DNA of 64,000 bases from the NCBI RefSeq assembly GCF_010894405.1, contig NZ_JAAIYA010000002.1:248001-312000 (forward strand), written 5' to 3'. The stretch is from Pyxidicoccus caerfyrddinensis. Lineage in GTDB: Bacteria; Myxococcota; Myxococcia; Myxococcales; Myxococcaceae. Below are positions 42,594-50,117 of the stretch, piece after piece. Both the position numbers and the translations under genes were made by a program. Below the pieces are notes generated by a model. It ran no database searches. It saw only the letters and a list, made by a program, of their open reading frames with translations, and was not told where the DNA came from. Position 1 is the stretch's first letter. Each line of letters begins with the position of its first letter.

Positions 42594-43859
42594 TCAGCGG
42601 CAGGGGTAGTTGCTCCGCGTGCACGTCACGCCGCCGTTATAGGCGTCGTTGAAGTGCGTGTAATACGCGTCGTACATCGGGTGCACGGAGCCCGTTTCGG
42701 GAGCCATCTTCACGAAGAGCTCCTCGTTCTCGCTCAGCGCGTCCTGGGACCAGTTCTGCGAGCCCGAGTAGACGCGGTACGCGTAGCTGGAGCCGTACTT
42801 GCCGTACACGAGGAAGAACTTGTCGTGCACCTTGTCGCGGCGGTGGATGGCGACGCCCGCGTCGAGCAGCTCGTTGTAGACGGACTGCGACATGTCGATG
42901 CCGTCCGTCGAGTTGCCGCTCACCACCATCCACACCGCGCAGCCCCCGGCCTTCATGCGCTTGATTTGCGCCAGCAACTCGGGCCGCCCGGTGGTGACGA
43001 AGGCCATGCCGATGCGCACCCGGCAGTTACCATCCGGCGTGACGTCATTCAGGCGCGTGACGATGGTGTCCGTCTGTCCCGCCGCCTCGGGCGAGGCGTA
43101 CGCGTCCGCCGGGTTCGTCAGGTAGTAGCCCCGGCCACTCGCCGAGTCGTAGTAGTCGTTGCCGGCGTAGTGGCGCCGGTTCCACATGTCGGAGTGGTTG
43201 GCGTTGAGGCCGTCGTACAGCGTGACGGCGTCGTACACGGTGAGGGTGTTGTTGAACGCGTCCGTGCCGCTCGTGTACGTCAGGTTCGCCGAGCCGAACC
43301 AGGACACATAGGGGCGCAGCACCCCGTTGGGGTCCTTGGTGGCGCTGAACGTGAACATCTTCGTGTGCATGTTGCTGGCGGACGTGGTGCTGATGCAGCC
43401 GCCGCCCCCGCTCGAGTTGGTGCAGAAGCGCGTGTTGGCGACCTGCCGGATGGTGTTCACCGCCGGGTCCGTGGACGGCGCATTCTTTCCGTCCAGCACC
43501 AGGTACACCGTGACGCCGCGCGTGTTCTGCGCCGCGAGCAGCGCATCCGCGACGCCGTCGATGCTCAGCGAGTGGATGGCACCGCGGATGGTGCCGCCCG
43601 CCGGGACTTCGTTGATGAGCCGCTTCAATTCGTCGGTGATGGTGTAATCCCGGCCGCTGTACGCGGGCGGGTTGTTGAAATGCGCCCACACGAGCTTGCC
43701 GCCCAGCGTCCCGGACGCGGAGCGGATGCCGCCCTGGAGCGTGCCCAGGTCCGCGTCACCGACGTCGGGCTCGGAGGGTGGCGGCTCGCAGCCGATGACG
43801 GCCGACGTGCAGAGGACGATGGCGAGTGCTCGCCGAAGCGAAGCGGACTTCCAAAGCAT
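42594..43859 (-). CDS. Phospholipase D-like lipoprotein
   Basis: ATG 43859 follows GGGAG and starts a lipoprotein signal (RRALAIVLCTSAVIGC). The 421-residue protein carries two PLD half-sites: SNMHTKMFTFSAT (H-x-K near residue 164) followed by SWFGSANLT, and VHDKFFLVYGK (H-x-K near 341) followed by VYSGSQNWS. Both have the His, Lys and Gly-Ser-x-Asn pattern needed for a phosphodiesterase. Cys pairs in the mature part (TRFCTN, GGCIST, CRVRI, GGCAVW, VTCTRSNYPC) suggest disulfides. Substrates of such secreted enzymes are phospholipids or nucleic acids. It may serve predation or membrane turnover. Confidence 0.88.
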   Translation of the reverse strand: MLWKSASLRRALAIVLCTSAVIGCEPPPSEPDVGDADLGTLQGGIRSASGTLGGKLVWAHFNNPPAYSGRDYTITDELKRLINEVPAGGTIRGAIHSLSIDGVADALLAAQNTRGVTVYLVLDGKNAPSTDPAVNTIRQVANTRFCTNSSGGGGCISTTSASNMHTKMFTFSATKDPNGVLRPYVSWFGSANLTYTSGTDAFNNTLTVYDAVTLYDGLNANHSDMWNRRHYAGNDYYDSASGRGYYLTNPADAYASPEAAGQTDTIVTRLNDVTPDGNCRVRIGMAFVTTGRPELLAQIKRMKAGGCAVWMVVSGNSTDGIDMSQSVYNELLDAGVAIHRRDKVHDKFFLVYGKYGSSYAYRVYSGSQNWSQDALSENEELFVKMAPETGSVHPMYDAYYTHFNDAYNGGVTCTRSNYPCR

Positions 43860-44007
43860 GGTGCTCTCCCGGAGGTTCATCGCCGCCGTGCTACGGGATG
43901 AAGGTGTGGATTCCGGGTAAAGCACTTGAAACGTGCCAATGCCAGAGGGGCGCCGCGGACCCCGGTGTACGATGTCGACGCGTCACCGGCTCCCCGCAGG
44001 AGGTCCC

Positions 44008-45399
44008 ATGCACCGCCTCTCGTTCCTCGTCGCCTTCCTCGTGCTCGCGGGCGCGGCGCGTGCTGCCGATGACGCCGCGCTGTGGCAGGCCGCGTACACG
44101 CTGGACAAGCCGGGGAAGGGCGAGGGGGCGGAGGCCGTGCTGCTGAAGGGCGGCGCCGCCGCGTACGACGTGCTGGTGAAGCTGGCACGGGTGAGCGGCG
44201 AGGAGCGCGCGCTGGCGCTGGCCGCCGGCCCGAGGCCCTGCCCGATGTTCGCCGTGCACATGATGAGCATGGGCGGGCAGCTGGGGCAGTCCCGGCTGCC
44301 GGAGAAGACCTCGAAGCTGGCCCTCAAGCTGCTGGTGCAGTCCCCGGAATTGCGCCAGCGCGCCGAGGCGTCGGCGGAGCCCTTCGACCGTGCCCTGGCG
44401 CTGCTGGCCGCGGACGGCATACCCGATGCGCTGCCCGGTGCCGTGGAGCGGCTGGCCGGGGAGAAGGAGCCCTGGCTCGTGCTCTGGGCGGAGTCGTTCG
44501 TGCAGTGCACGGTGATGCGGCAGGGAGCGAAGGCGGCGTCGCTGGGCGAGCCGCTGAAGGCGCTGTCCGAGCGGGCCCGCGCGTTGCGGGAGGCGAAGAC
44601 GTGCCAGGAGCCCTCGCAGGTCGACGCCCGGTGGGTGGAGCTGCTGGCAACGGGGACGGCGACCGCGAATGGCTGGTCCCGCTCCAACGACGAGCTACGG
44701 GTGCCGGTGCGTGCCGGGCCGGGTGAGTCGCTGGAGGTGGCCCCGGGCTGCGCGGTGGCGCTGTACGAGGCGGTGGCCGAGCGCGGCCGGTACCTGCCGG
44801 AGTTGCTGGTGCCGGTGGCCACCGACCAGTGGATTGCCGTGGGAAGCCGGCAGGCGGCCGGGGCGCGCGCGGTGAAGGACCTGGAGCGCTACCCCGAGGA
44901 CCAGCGCAACCGGCTGGCGGCGAAGCTCGTCAACGCGGGCTTCACCGTCCCGCTGAAGGTGACCTTCAAGGTGGAGCACGCCTTCGTCCAGGAGGAGGAG
45001 CTGGAGGCGGCGGCGCGGCAGGGCCACCCGCAGGCGAAGGCGACCATCCTCCAGACCGTGTTCTGCCGGGACACGGGTGGCGGCTCGGGCGTGCAGCTGC
45101 TCGGCTTCGTGAAGGGGCGGGAAGCGGCGGACACGGCGTACCAGCTCGCGCGCAAGTGCCCGCGCGCCCGCGCGGATGCCACGGCGGCGCTGCTGCGGTT
45201 GAAGGACCGGCGGGCCCTGGAGCTGCTCGGCCCGTCGCTGGAGAGTCCGGGCTTCGGCCGGGAGGCGCTCCACCAGGCGCTGATGGAGTCGCTCACCCCG
45301 CAGGTGGCCACGCGGCTGCGCGCGCTGGTGGAGAAGAAGGCCCCCGGCGCGGAGGAGACGGTGCGCCTGCTGAAGGCCGCGCAGGTGATGCGGGACTAG
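44008..45399 (+). CDS. Exported protein of unknown function, helical repeat-like
   Basis: ATG 44008 follows GCAGGAGG and begins a Sec signal peptide (MHRLSFLVAFLVLAGAARAA). The 463-residue mature protein is mostly helices with repeating Ala/Leu/Arg patterns (LALKLLVQSPELRQRAEASA, FDRALALLAADGIPDALPGA, ADATAALLRLKDRRALELLG), which suggests HEAT- or TPR-like stacking. A beta-rich middle (LRVPVRAGPGESLEVAPGCAV) interrupts it. No catalytic motif is seen. It is divergent from the PLD-like gene and converges with the hydrolase gene with 10 bp between stops. It could be a periplasmic scaffold. Confidence 0.75.
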   Translation: MHRLSFLVAFLVLAGAARAADDAALWQAAYTLDKPGKGEGAEAVLLKGGAAAYDVLVKLARVSGEERALALAAGPRPCPMFAVHMMSMGGQLGQSRLPEKTSKLALKLLVQSPELRQRAEASAEPFDRALALLAADGIPDALPGAVERLAGEKEPWLVLWAESFVQCTVMRQGAKAASLGEPLKALSERARALREAKTCQEPSQVDARWVELLATGTATANGWSRSNDELRVPVRAGPGESLEVAPGCAVALYEAVAERGRYLPELLVPVATDQWIAVGSRQAAGARAVKDLERYPEDQRNRLAAKLVNAGFTVPLKVTFKVEHAFVQEEELEAAARQGHPQAKATILQTVFCRDTGGGSGVQLLGFVKGREAADTAYQLARKCPRARADATAALLRLKDRRALELLGPSLESPGFGREALHQALMESLTPQVATRLRALVEKKAPGAEETVRLLKAAQVMRD

Positions 45400-45409
45400 G
45401 AGGCGCGCG

Positions 45410-46285
45410 TCAGCTCGCGAGCAGGAAACCGCTGATGCGCTCCGACAGCCAGCGCCGGAACGCGTCCGTCGTCGGCGGGCAGTGGAGGCAGTCCTTGATG
45501 AACTCCTGGTCCGCGAGCGTGGGAAAGAGCTCCGGCGCGCGAGCGAGCAGCTTCTGTCCCGGGATGCTCACGTCCAGGTCCGCGCCCAGCACCATCGTGG
45601 GCGCCTTCAGCCGTGAGAGCTCCTCCGGCTTCGCGAGCGCCGGCACCCGCATGTCCATGTTGTACGCACGGAAGGCGTCGCCCAGGTAGGGCCTCCAGTC
45701 GTCATCCCGGGTGGTGAGCAGGTTCCGGGTGAACGCCTCCAGGCGCCGCTCCGAGGGGAACAGGCGGTAGAGCATCATCGGGAGGCCCAGCTTGGTGAGC
45801 CCGTCCCACGGCGAGCCATTCACCACGCCGGCAGGGACGAGGAGGGCGAGCCGGTCGATGCGCTCAGGCGCGGACGCCGCGAGCCGGATGGCCACGAAGC
45901 CGCCCCAGCTCACTCCCACCACGTGCGTGCGCTGGAGTGACAGCCCATCGAGCACGTCCGTCAGCCACGCGCCGTACTCGTTGTTGGTCACCGAGGGCCG
46001 CGCGTCCGCGCTCTTCACCGACTGCCCGACGATGTCCACCGCGTGGACGCGGAAGCGCTCCATGAGCGGCGCCAGCTCGTGGAGCACGTGTGCGGAGCTC
46101 GCCAGTGCGCCGTGGAGCACCACCACGTTGGGGCCGGCTTCCGGGCCACCGACGAGCACGTGGGTGTCGCCGAAGCGCGTGCGCACCGTGCGGCTCTCGG
46201 TGGGCACCTTCAGGCGGCTGCGGAAATGGTCGTACCACTTCAGGAGCACACCCTTGGCCTGCTCGCCTCGAAACGCGGACTTCAT
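45410..46285 (-). CDS. Alpha/beta-fold hydrolase coupled to TetR regulator
   Basis: ATG 46285 overlaps the stop of the upstream TetR gene by 4 bp, giving 291 residues. Hydrolase landmarks are VVVLHGALASSAHV (oxyanion loop), VHAVDIVGQSVKS, GVSWGGFVAIRLA with the nucleophile Ser, APTMVLGADLD with the acid, and CLHCPPTTDAFRR, which ends in the segment where the catalytic His is expected. It resembles proline-iminopeptidase or epoxide/haloalkane-type hydrolases; the substrate is unknown. Because it shares a transcript with the repressor, the substrate or product is probably the TetR ligand. Confidence 0.85.
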   Translation of the reverse strand: MKSAFRGEQAKGVLLKWYDHFRSRLKVPTESRTVRTRFGDTHVLVGGPEAGPNVVVLHGALASSAHVLHELAPLMERFRVHAVDIVGQSVKSADARPSVTNNEYGAWLTDVLDGLSLQRTHVVGVSWGGFVAIRLAASAPERIDRLALLVPAGVVNGSPWDGLTKLGLPMMLYRLFPSERRLEAFTRNLLTTRDDDWRPYLGDAFRAYNMDMRVPALAKPEELSRLKAPTMVLGADLDVSIPGQKLLARAPELFPTLADQEFIKDCLHCPPTTDAFRRWLSERISGFLLAS

Positions 46286-46929
46286 CGGACCTTCCTCCGA
46301 GACGGTTTCTTCGTGGGACGGAGGCCCTCCAGGTGCTGGAGGACCAGGTGCTCCACCAGCGACACCGGAGTGCCGTGCGCGCCCTGCACCCACGAGATGA
46401 GGGCGAAGTAGAAGAAGGAGAGGTACGCGACGGCGAACAGCGCGCCGTCCACGTCGGGACGCAGCTCGCCCCGGGCAGCGGCCTCGGTGGCCAGCTTCGC
46501 GAGCGCCCCATGCACCATGCCCGCCTGCGCGGTGAACTTCCCGGCCCAGGGCGCGTCCGCGAAGAGCGACTCCTTGAGCAGGGTGCGCGAGAGCTTCGGC
46601 CGCCGCTGGTAGTAGGCGAATACGGCGCGGGTCAGCGCGGAGAGCTGTGACTCCAGCGGCCCCGGGCCCAGCCCGGAGAGCGCGCGCCGCAGCGTCTCGT
46701 CCAGGTCATCGAACAGCGCCGCGTGGAGCAGCTCCCGCTTGTCGCCGTGGTGGTGGATGACCGTCCCGGCGGACACCCCCGCCCGCGCCGCGATGGTGCG
46801 GAGGTTGGCCGCCTCGAAGCCGACGCGCTCGAACTCCTCCCGCGCCGCCTCCAGCACCGCCTTGCCGGTGGCTTCCTTCTGCGTCGCCCGCACGCCGGGC
46901 TGTTTCCTGGATTCGTTGGACACGTTCAA
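46282..46929 (-). CDS. TetR/AcrR-family regulator, start codon inside its operator
   Basis: The 215-residue regulator has the TetR helix-turn-helix (AAREEFERVGFEAANLRTIA and ARAGVSAGTVIHHHGDKREL) and an all-helical ligand domain (FAYYQRRPKLSRTLLKESLF). The first possible start is TTG 46929 and the next is GTG 46923; neither has a ribosome site upstream. Both lie within an 18-bp palindrome, so the mRNA may be leaderless or start very close. It heads a two-gene operon with the hydrolase. Autorepression is the expected mode. Confidence 0.88.
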   Translation of the reverse strand: MNVSNESRKQPGVRATQKEATGKAVLEAAREEFERVGFEAANLRTIAARAGVSAGTVIHHHGDKRELLHAALFDDLDETLRRALSGLGPGPLESQLSALTRAVFAYYQRRPKLSRTLLKESLFADAPWAGKFTAQAGMVHGALAKLATEAAARGELRPDVDGALFAVAYLSFFYFALISWVQGAHGTPVSLVEHLVLQHLEGLRPTKKPSRRKVR

Positions 46930-46938
46930 TGAACGTGT
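46920..46938. promoter_or_regulatory. Perfect palindromic operator over TetR start codon
   Basis: ACACGTTCA (46920-46928) and TGAACGTGT (46930-46938) are perfect 9-bp inverted repeats around a single central base. The palindrome covers the proposed TTG and GTG start codons of the TetR gene. Size and symmetry match a TetR-dimer operator. Confidence 0.75.
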
Positions 46939-47023
46939 TTAACGAAAGGGCGCGAGGATGTCCAGCCGACGTCGGGAAGGGGAGCGCGGCGGCGTCCAAG
47001 GGGCGCCGCCGCTCGAGACAGCG

Positions 47024-47797
47024 TCACTGCGCGGTGGCGCCTCCGTCGAGGACGAACTCCGAGCCCGTCATCAGCTTCGACTCGTCCGAGGCGAGGTAGA
47101 CGACGGCGTACGCGAAGTCATCCGGCTCGCCCAGGTGGCCCAGGGGGATGGTGCGCGCCATGTTGGCGCGGGCCTTGGCCGCGTCACCGCTGCTCTTCGC
47201 CAGCGCGTCCACCATGTCCGTCTCGATGAACGTGGGGTGGATGGAGTTGCAGCGGATGCCGTAGCCCTTGTACGCGCAGTGCATGGCTACCGACTTGCTG
47301 AGCATGCGCACCGCGCCCTTGGCCGAGCCATACGCGACGATGGTGGGCACGCCCAAGAGGCCCGCCACCGAGGACACGTTGATGATGGAGCCCTTCGCCC
47401 CGCACTGACGCATGGCCTTGATGGCGTGCTTGCAGCCCAGGAAGACGCCGTCCAGGTTGACGGCGTGGACGATGCGCCACTCCTCCAGGGAGATGGACTC
47501 GATGTCCTTGGGGATGCCCATGCCGGCGTTGTTGACCAGCACGTCCAGCCGGCCGAAGTGCGCCAGCGTGCGCTCCATCGCGCTCGCCCAGTCCGCTTCC
47601 TTCGTGACGTCCAGCGGGAGGAAGAGGCCCACGCCCTCGCCCAGGGACGCGACGAGCGCGAGCCCGTCCTGCTCGCGCTCCTTGCGGTCCGTCACCACCA
47701 CCTTCGCGCCCTCGCGCGCCAGCATCCGCGCCGCGGCGCTGCCCAGCCCGCCCGCGGCGCCCGTCACCAGTGCCACCTTGCCTTCGACTCGCTTCAT
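47024..47797 (-). CDS. Short-chain dehydrogenase/reductase
   Basis: This 257-residue classical SDR has VALVTGAAGGLGSAAARML (cofactor glycines TGAAGGLG), LVNNAGMG, catalytic Ser in INVSSVAG, YGSAKGA with Tyr and Lys, and a C-terminus GSEFVLDGGATAQ. The Asp after the second strand (VVTDRKERE) favours NAD(H). It follows the MDR-type reductase with 3 bp between stop and start, so the two form an operon, perhaps for acyl-CoA or alcohol metabolism. There is no signal peptide. Confidence 0.93.
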   Translation of the reverse strand: MKRVEGKVALVTGAAGGLGSAAARMLAREGAKVVVTDRKEREQDGLALVASLGEGVGLFLPLDVTKEADWASAMERTLAHFGRLDVLVNNAGMGIPKDIESISLEEWRIVHAVNLDGVFLGCKHAIKAMRQCGAKGSIINVSSVAGLLGVPTIVAYGSAKGAVRMLSKSVAMHCAYKGYGIRCNSIHPTFIETDMVDALAKSSGDAAKARANMARTIPLGHLGEPDDFAYAVVYLASDESKLMTGSEFVLDGGATAQ

Positions 47798-47800
47798 GAC

Positions 47801-48787
47801 TCAGACCTTTCCGTTGGGAGTGAGCAACACCTTGCCGCCGCGGCCGCCCTCCATGGCCCGCGCCAGCGCGTCCTTGATGTCCTCCAGCGCGAAGGTGCCC
47901 TCCACCGCCGTCTTCAGGGTGCCGTTGGCAATCAGCCCCGCCAGCCGGGTGAAGAGGGCGCGCTGCTCCTCGCGCGGGGTGCGCTTCATCCACAGCACCA
48001 GCCAGAAGCCGCGCAGGGTGATGTCCTTGAAGATGGTGGCCGCCGTGGACAGCTTCGGCGCCTTGCCGCTCATGCCGCCGTAGTTCACCACCACGCCGCC
48101 GGTGGCGAGCGAGTCGCCCAGGCGCATCGTGGAGTCACCGCCCACCGCGTCGAAGGCCAGCCGCACCTTCGCGCCGCCCGTCACCTCGCGCACGCGCTCG
48201 GGCAGGTTCTCCGCGTCCACCAGCACCGCGTCCGCGCCCAGTGCCGTCAATTCCGCCGCCAATTCCTCGCGGCGCACCACATTCACAGTCTTGTACCCGG
48301 CCAGCTTCGCCAGGGTGATGACGTAGCGTCCCACCGCCGAGTTCGCGGCGTTCTGCAGCACCCAGTCCCCGGGCTGCAGGGTGACGAACTGCCGCAGCAT
48401 GATGTCCGCGGTGGGCGGGTTGACGAACATCATCGACGCCTGCTGCACGTCCGTGCCCGGGGGCAGCGGCATCAGCGCCTCGGCGGGAGCGGTGAGGTGG
48501 GTGCGCCAGGTGCCCGCGCCGAGCGGGAGGAACACGAGGTCCCCCACGCGCACGGCGGTGGAGTCCTTCACCTCCACCACGCGGCCCACGCCCTCGTTGC
48601 CGGGGGTGGCGGGCAGCTTGGGGAGCTGGCCGTACTGGCCGGTGAGGGTGAGCACGTCGGAGGGGTTGATGGGGGTGGCCAGCACCTCCAGCCGCGCCTC
48701 GCCGGGCTTCAGCGCCGCGTCCGGCTCCTCCACCAACTCCGTCACCTTCAGGGGATGTCCGAAGGTCGAGAACCGCACTGCTTTCAT
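47801..48787 (-). CDS. MDR-family reductase, MECR/trans-2-enoyl reductase-like
   Basis: The start ATG 48787 begins the conserved MKAVRFSTFGHPLKVTELVE; a longer frame upstream is not family-like. The 328-residue protein has NPSDVLTLTGQYGQLPKLPA, GNEGVGRVVEVKDS, MMFVNPPTADIMLRQFVTLQ and GDWVLQNAANSAVGRYVI. These are hallmarks of the enoyl-thioester reductase (MECR/ETR1) branch, rather than zinc alcohol dehydrogenases. It should reduce a 2-enoyl thioester with NADPH. It is upstream of the SDR and probably works with it. The TetR operon downstream may respond to the same pathway. Confidence 0.88.
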   Translation of the reverse strand: MKAVRFSTFGHPLKVTELVEEPDAALKPGEARLEVLATPINPSDVLTLTGQYGQLPKLPATPGNEGVGRVVEVKDSTAVRVGDLVFLPLGAGTWRTHLTAPAEALMPLPPGTDVQQASMMFVNPPTADIMLRQFVTLQPGDWVLQNAANSAVGRYVITLAKLAGYKTVNVVRREELAAELTALGADAVLVDAENLPERVREVTGGAKVRLAFDAVGGDSTMRLGDSLATGGVVVNYGGMSGKAPKLSTAATIFKDITLRGFWLVLWMKRTPREEQRALFTRLAGLIANGTLKTAVEGTFALEDIKDALARAMEGGRGGKVLLTPNGKV

Positions 48788-49067
48788 GCGTCGCTCCGTG
48801 TCCGAGGGGGAAAACCGGACCCACCCTAGCGGCCTTGCGAGCGGGAGCCGAGCGTGCAGGCAGGCACTGTCACCCGGCGTTCCCCGGCTCCGGGGGCGAT
48901 GTGGGACAGGCCCGGAGGGTGGTGTGGGACGGGCTCGGGTGTCCACCCTCGAACGCGGAGGGCAGGCAGCGAACGCCTTCCGACAGTCCGCCCTCCCCGG
49001 CGGCGATCACGCTGCTCACCTTCAATCCAGGCCCAAGGGTGGGTGGGACGGCGAAGAGGGGGCGAGG

Positions 49068-50117
49068 GTGAGCGACGCGCACGGGGAGGTGTCCCTGGGC
49101 CAGCCGATGGGTGCCGTGATGACGGTGCCCGTGCTGCCTGGAAACGTGCGCCGGCGGATGACGGGGCTCTTGCGCCCCCTCTTCGCGCTGGCCGGAATGG
49201 GGATGCTGGCGCTGCTGGTGCGCAAGGCGGGCGCCCGCGAGCTGGGCGCGGTGCTGGCGGACGCCGCGAGCTGGATGCCCTGCGTGGTGCTGCTGGAGCT
49301 GGGCCGCCAGTGCATGGACGCGCTGGCCACGCGCTTCTCGTATGGCGCGGGCGCGGAGAAGGTTCCGCTCTCCGTGCTGGCGCGCGCGCAGCTCATCGGC
49401 ACGGCGGTATCCAGCATGGCCCCGGCGGGCCGCGCGGCGGCGGAGGCCACCAAGGCGGCCCTCCTCGCGCCTCATATGGGCGGCGCCAACGCCACCGCGG
49501 CGGCGGCCACCTCGCAGTCCGCGTCCCTGGCGGCGGGGGGCTTCATCTCCTTCCCGTGCGCGGTGGCGTCATACCTCCTGACGGGCTTCTCGATTTTCAC
49601 GGTGGCCATGCTGGCGCACGGCGTGTTGCTGGTGCTGCTGTCGGCGGGCGTGCGCGCGTGCATGCGCGCGAAGCGGCCCGGCGCGTGGATGGCGCGGCGC
49701 TTCCGCAGGTGGGCCTCGCACGCGGAGCAGTTCCAAGCGTCCGCCCGGTGCGGCGCGCTGTTGCCCTGCCGTCCCACGCTGGCCTTCCTGGGCAGCCGGG
49801 TGCTCCAGGTGTGCCAGTACGCGGTGCTGACGCACGCGGTGGGCATCGACACCTCGGTGGTGCAGGCCCTCTTCTCGCAGGGCCTCTACCTCTGCGCGCT
49901 GGCGGTGGGCTCGCTGGTGCCGGGGCAGGTGGGAGTGAGCGACGGCGCCTTCGCGCTCGCGGCGGGTGTGCTGGACACCACGGCCGCGCGCGCCATGTCG
50001 GTGGCGCTGCTCGGGCACCTGGTGCAGCTGCTCTTCGTCGCGGCGGGCGCGCTCACGCCGCTGGTGTGGCGAGCGCGGGCGACTCGGCCCGCTTCACCCG
50101 CACCGGCGTGCCACTGA
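49068..50117 (+). CDS. Lysylphosphatidylglycerol-synthase-type membrane protein (UPF0104-like)
   Basis: GTG 49068, after GGGGGCGAG, starts a 349-residue protein with about eight membrane helices (LFALAGMGMLALLVRKAG, GGFISFPCAVASYLLTGFSI, FTVAMLAHGVLLVLLSAG, FSQGLYLCALAVGSLVPGQV). The motif APAGRAAAEATKAALLAPHM and the terminal GVSDGAFALAAGVL are typical of the LPG_synthase_TM domain, which moves or flips lipids. The soluble synthase domain is missing. Its last 65 bp overlap the end of the oppositely oriented molybdopterin gene. Confidence 0.8.
   Translation: MSDAHGEVSLGQPMGAVMTVPVLPGNVRRRMTGLLRPLFALAGMGMLALLVRKAGARELGAVLADAASWMPCVVLLELGRQCMDALATRFSYGAGAEKVPLSVLARAQLIGTAVSSMAPAGRAAAEATKAALLAPHMGGANATAAAATSQSASLAAGGFISFPCAVASYLLTGFSIFTVAMLAHGVLLVLLSAGVRACMRAKRPGAWMARRFRRWASHAEQFQASARCGALLPCRPTLAFLGSRVLQVCQYAVLTHAVGIDTSVVQALFSQGLYLCALAVGSLVPGQVGVSDGAFALAAGVLDTTAARAMSVALLGHLVQLLFVAAGALTPLVWRARATRPASPAPACH

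Noticed and set aside
41803..42609. 268-codon frame over the zinc-ribbon end and the region behind it
   Set aside because: It crosses a perfect terminator hairpin and is very Arg-rich; composition matches random GC-rich DNA.
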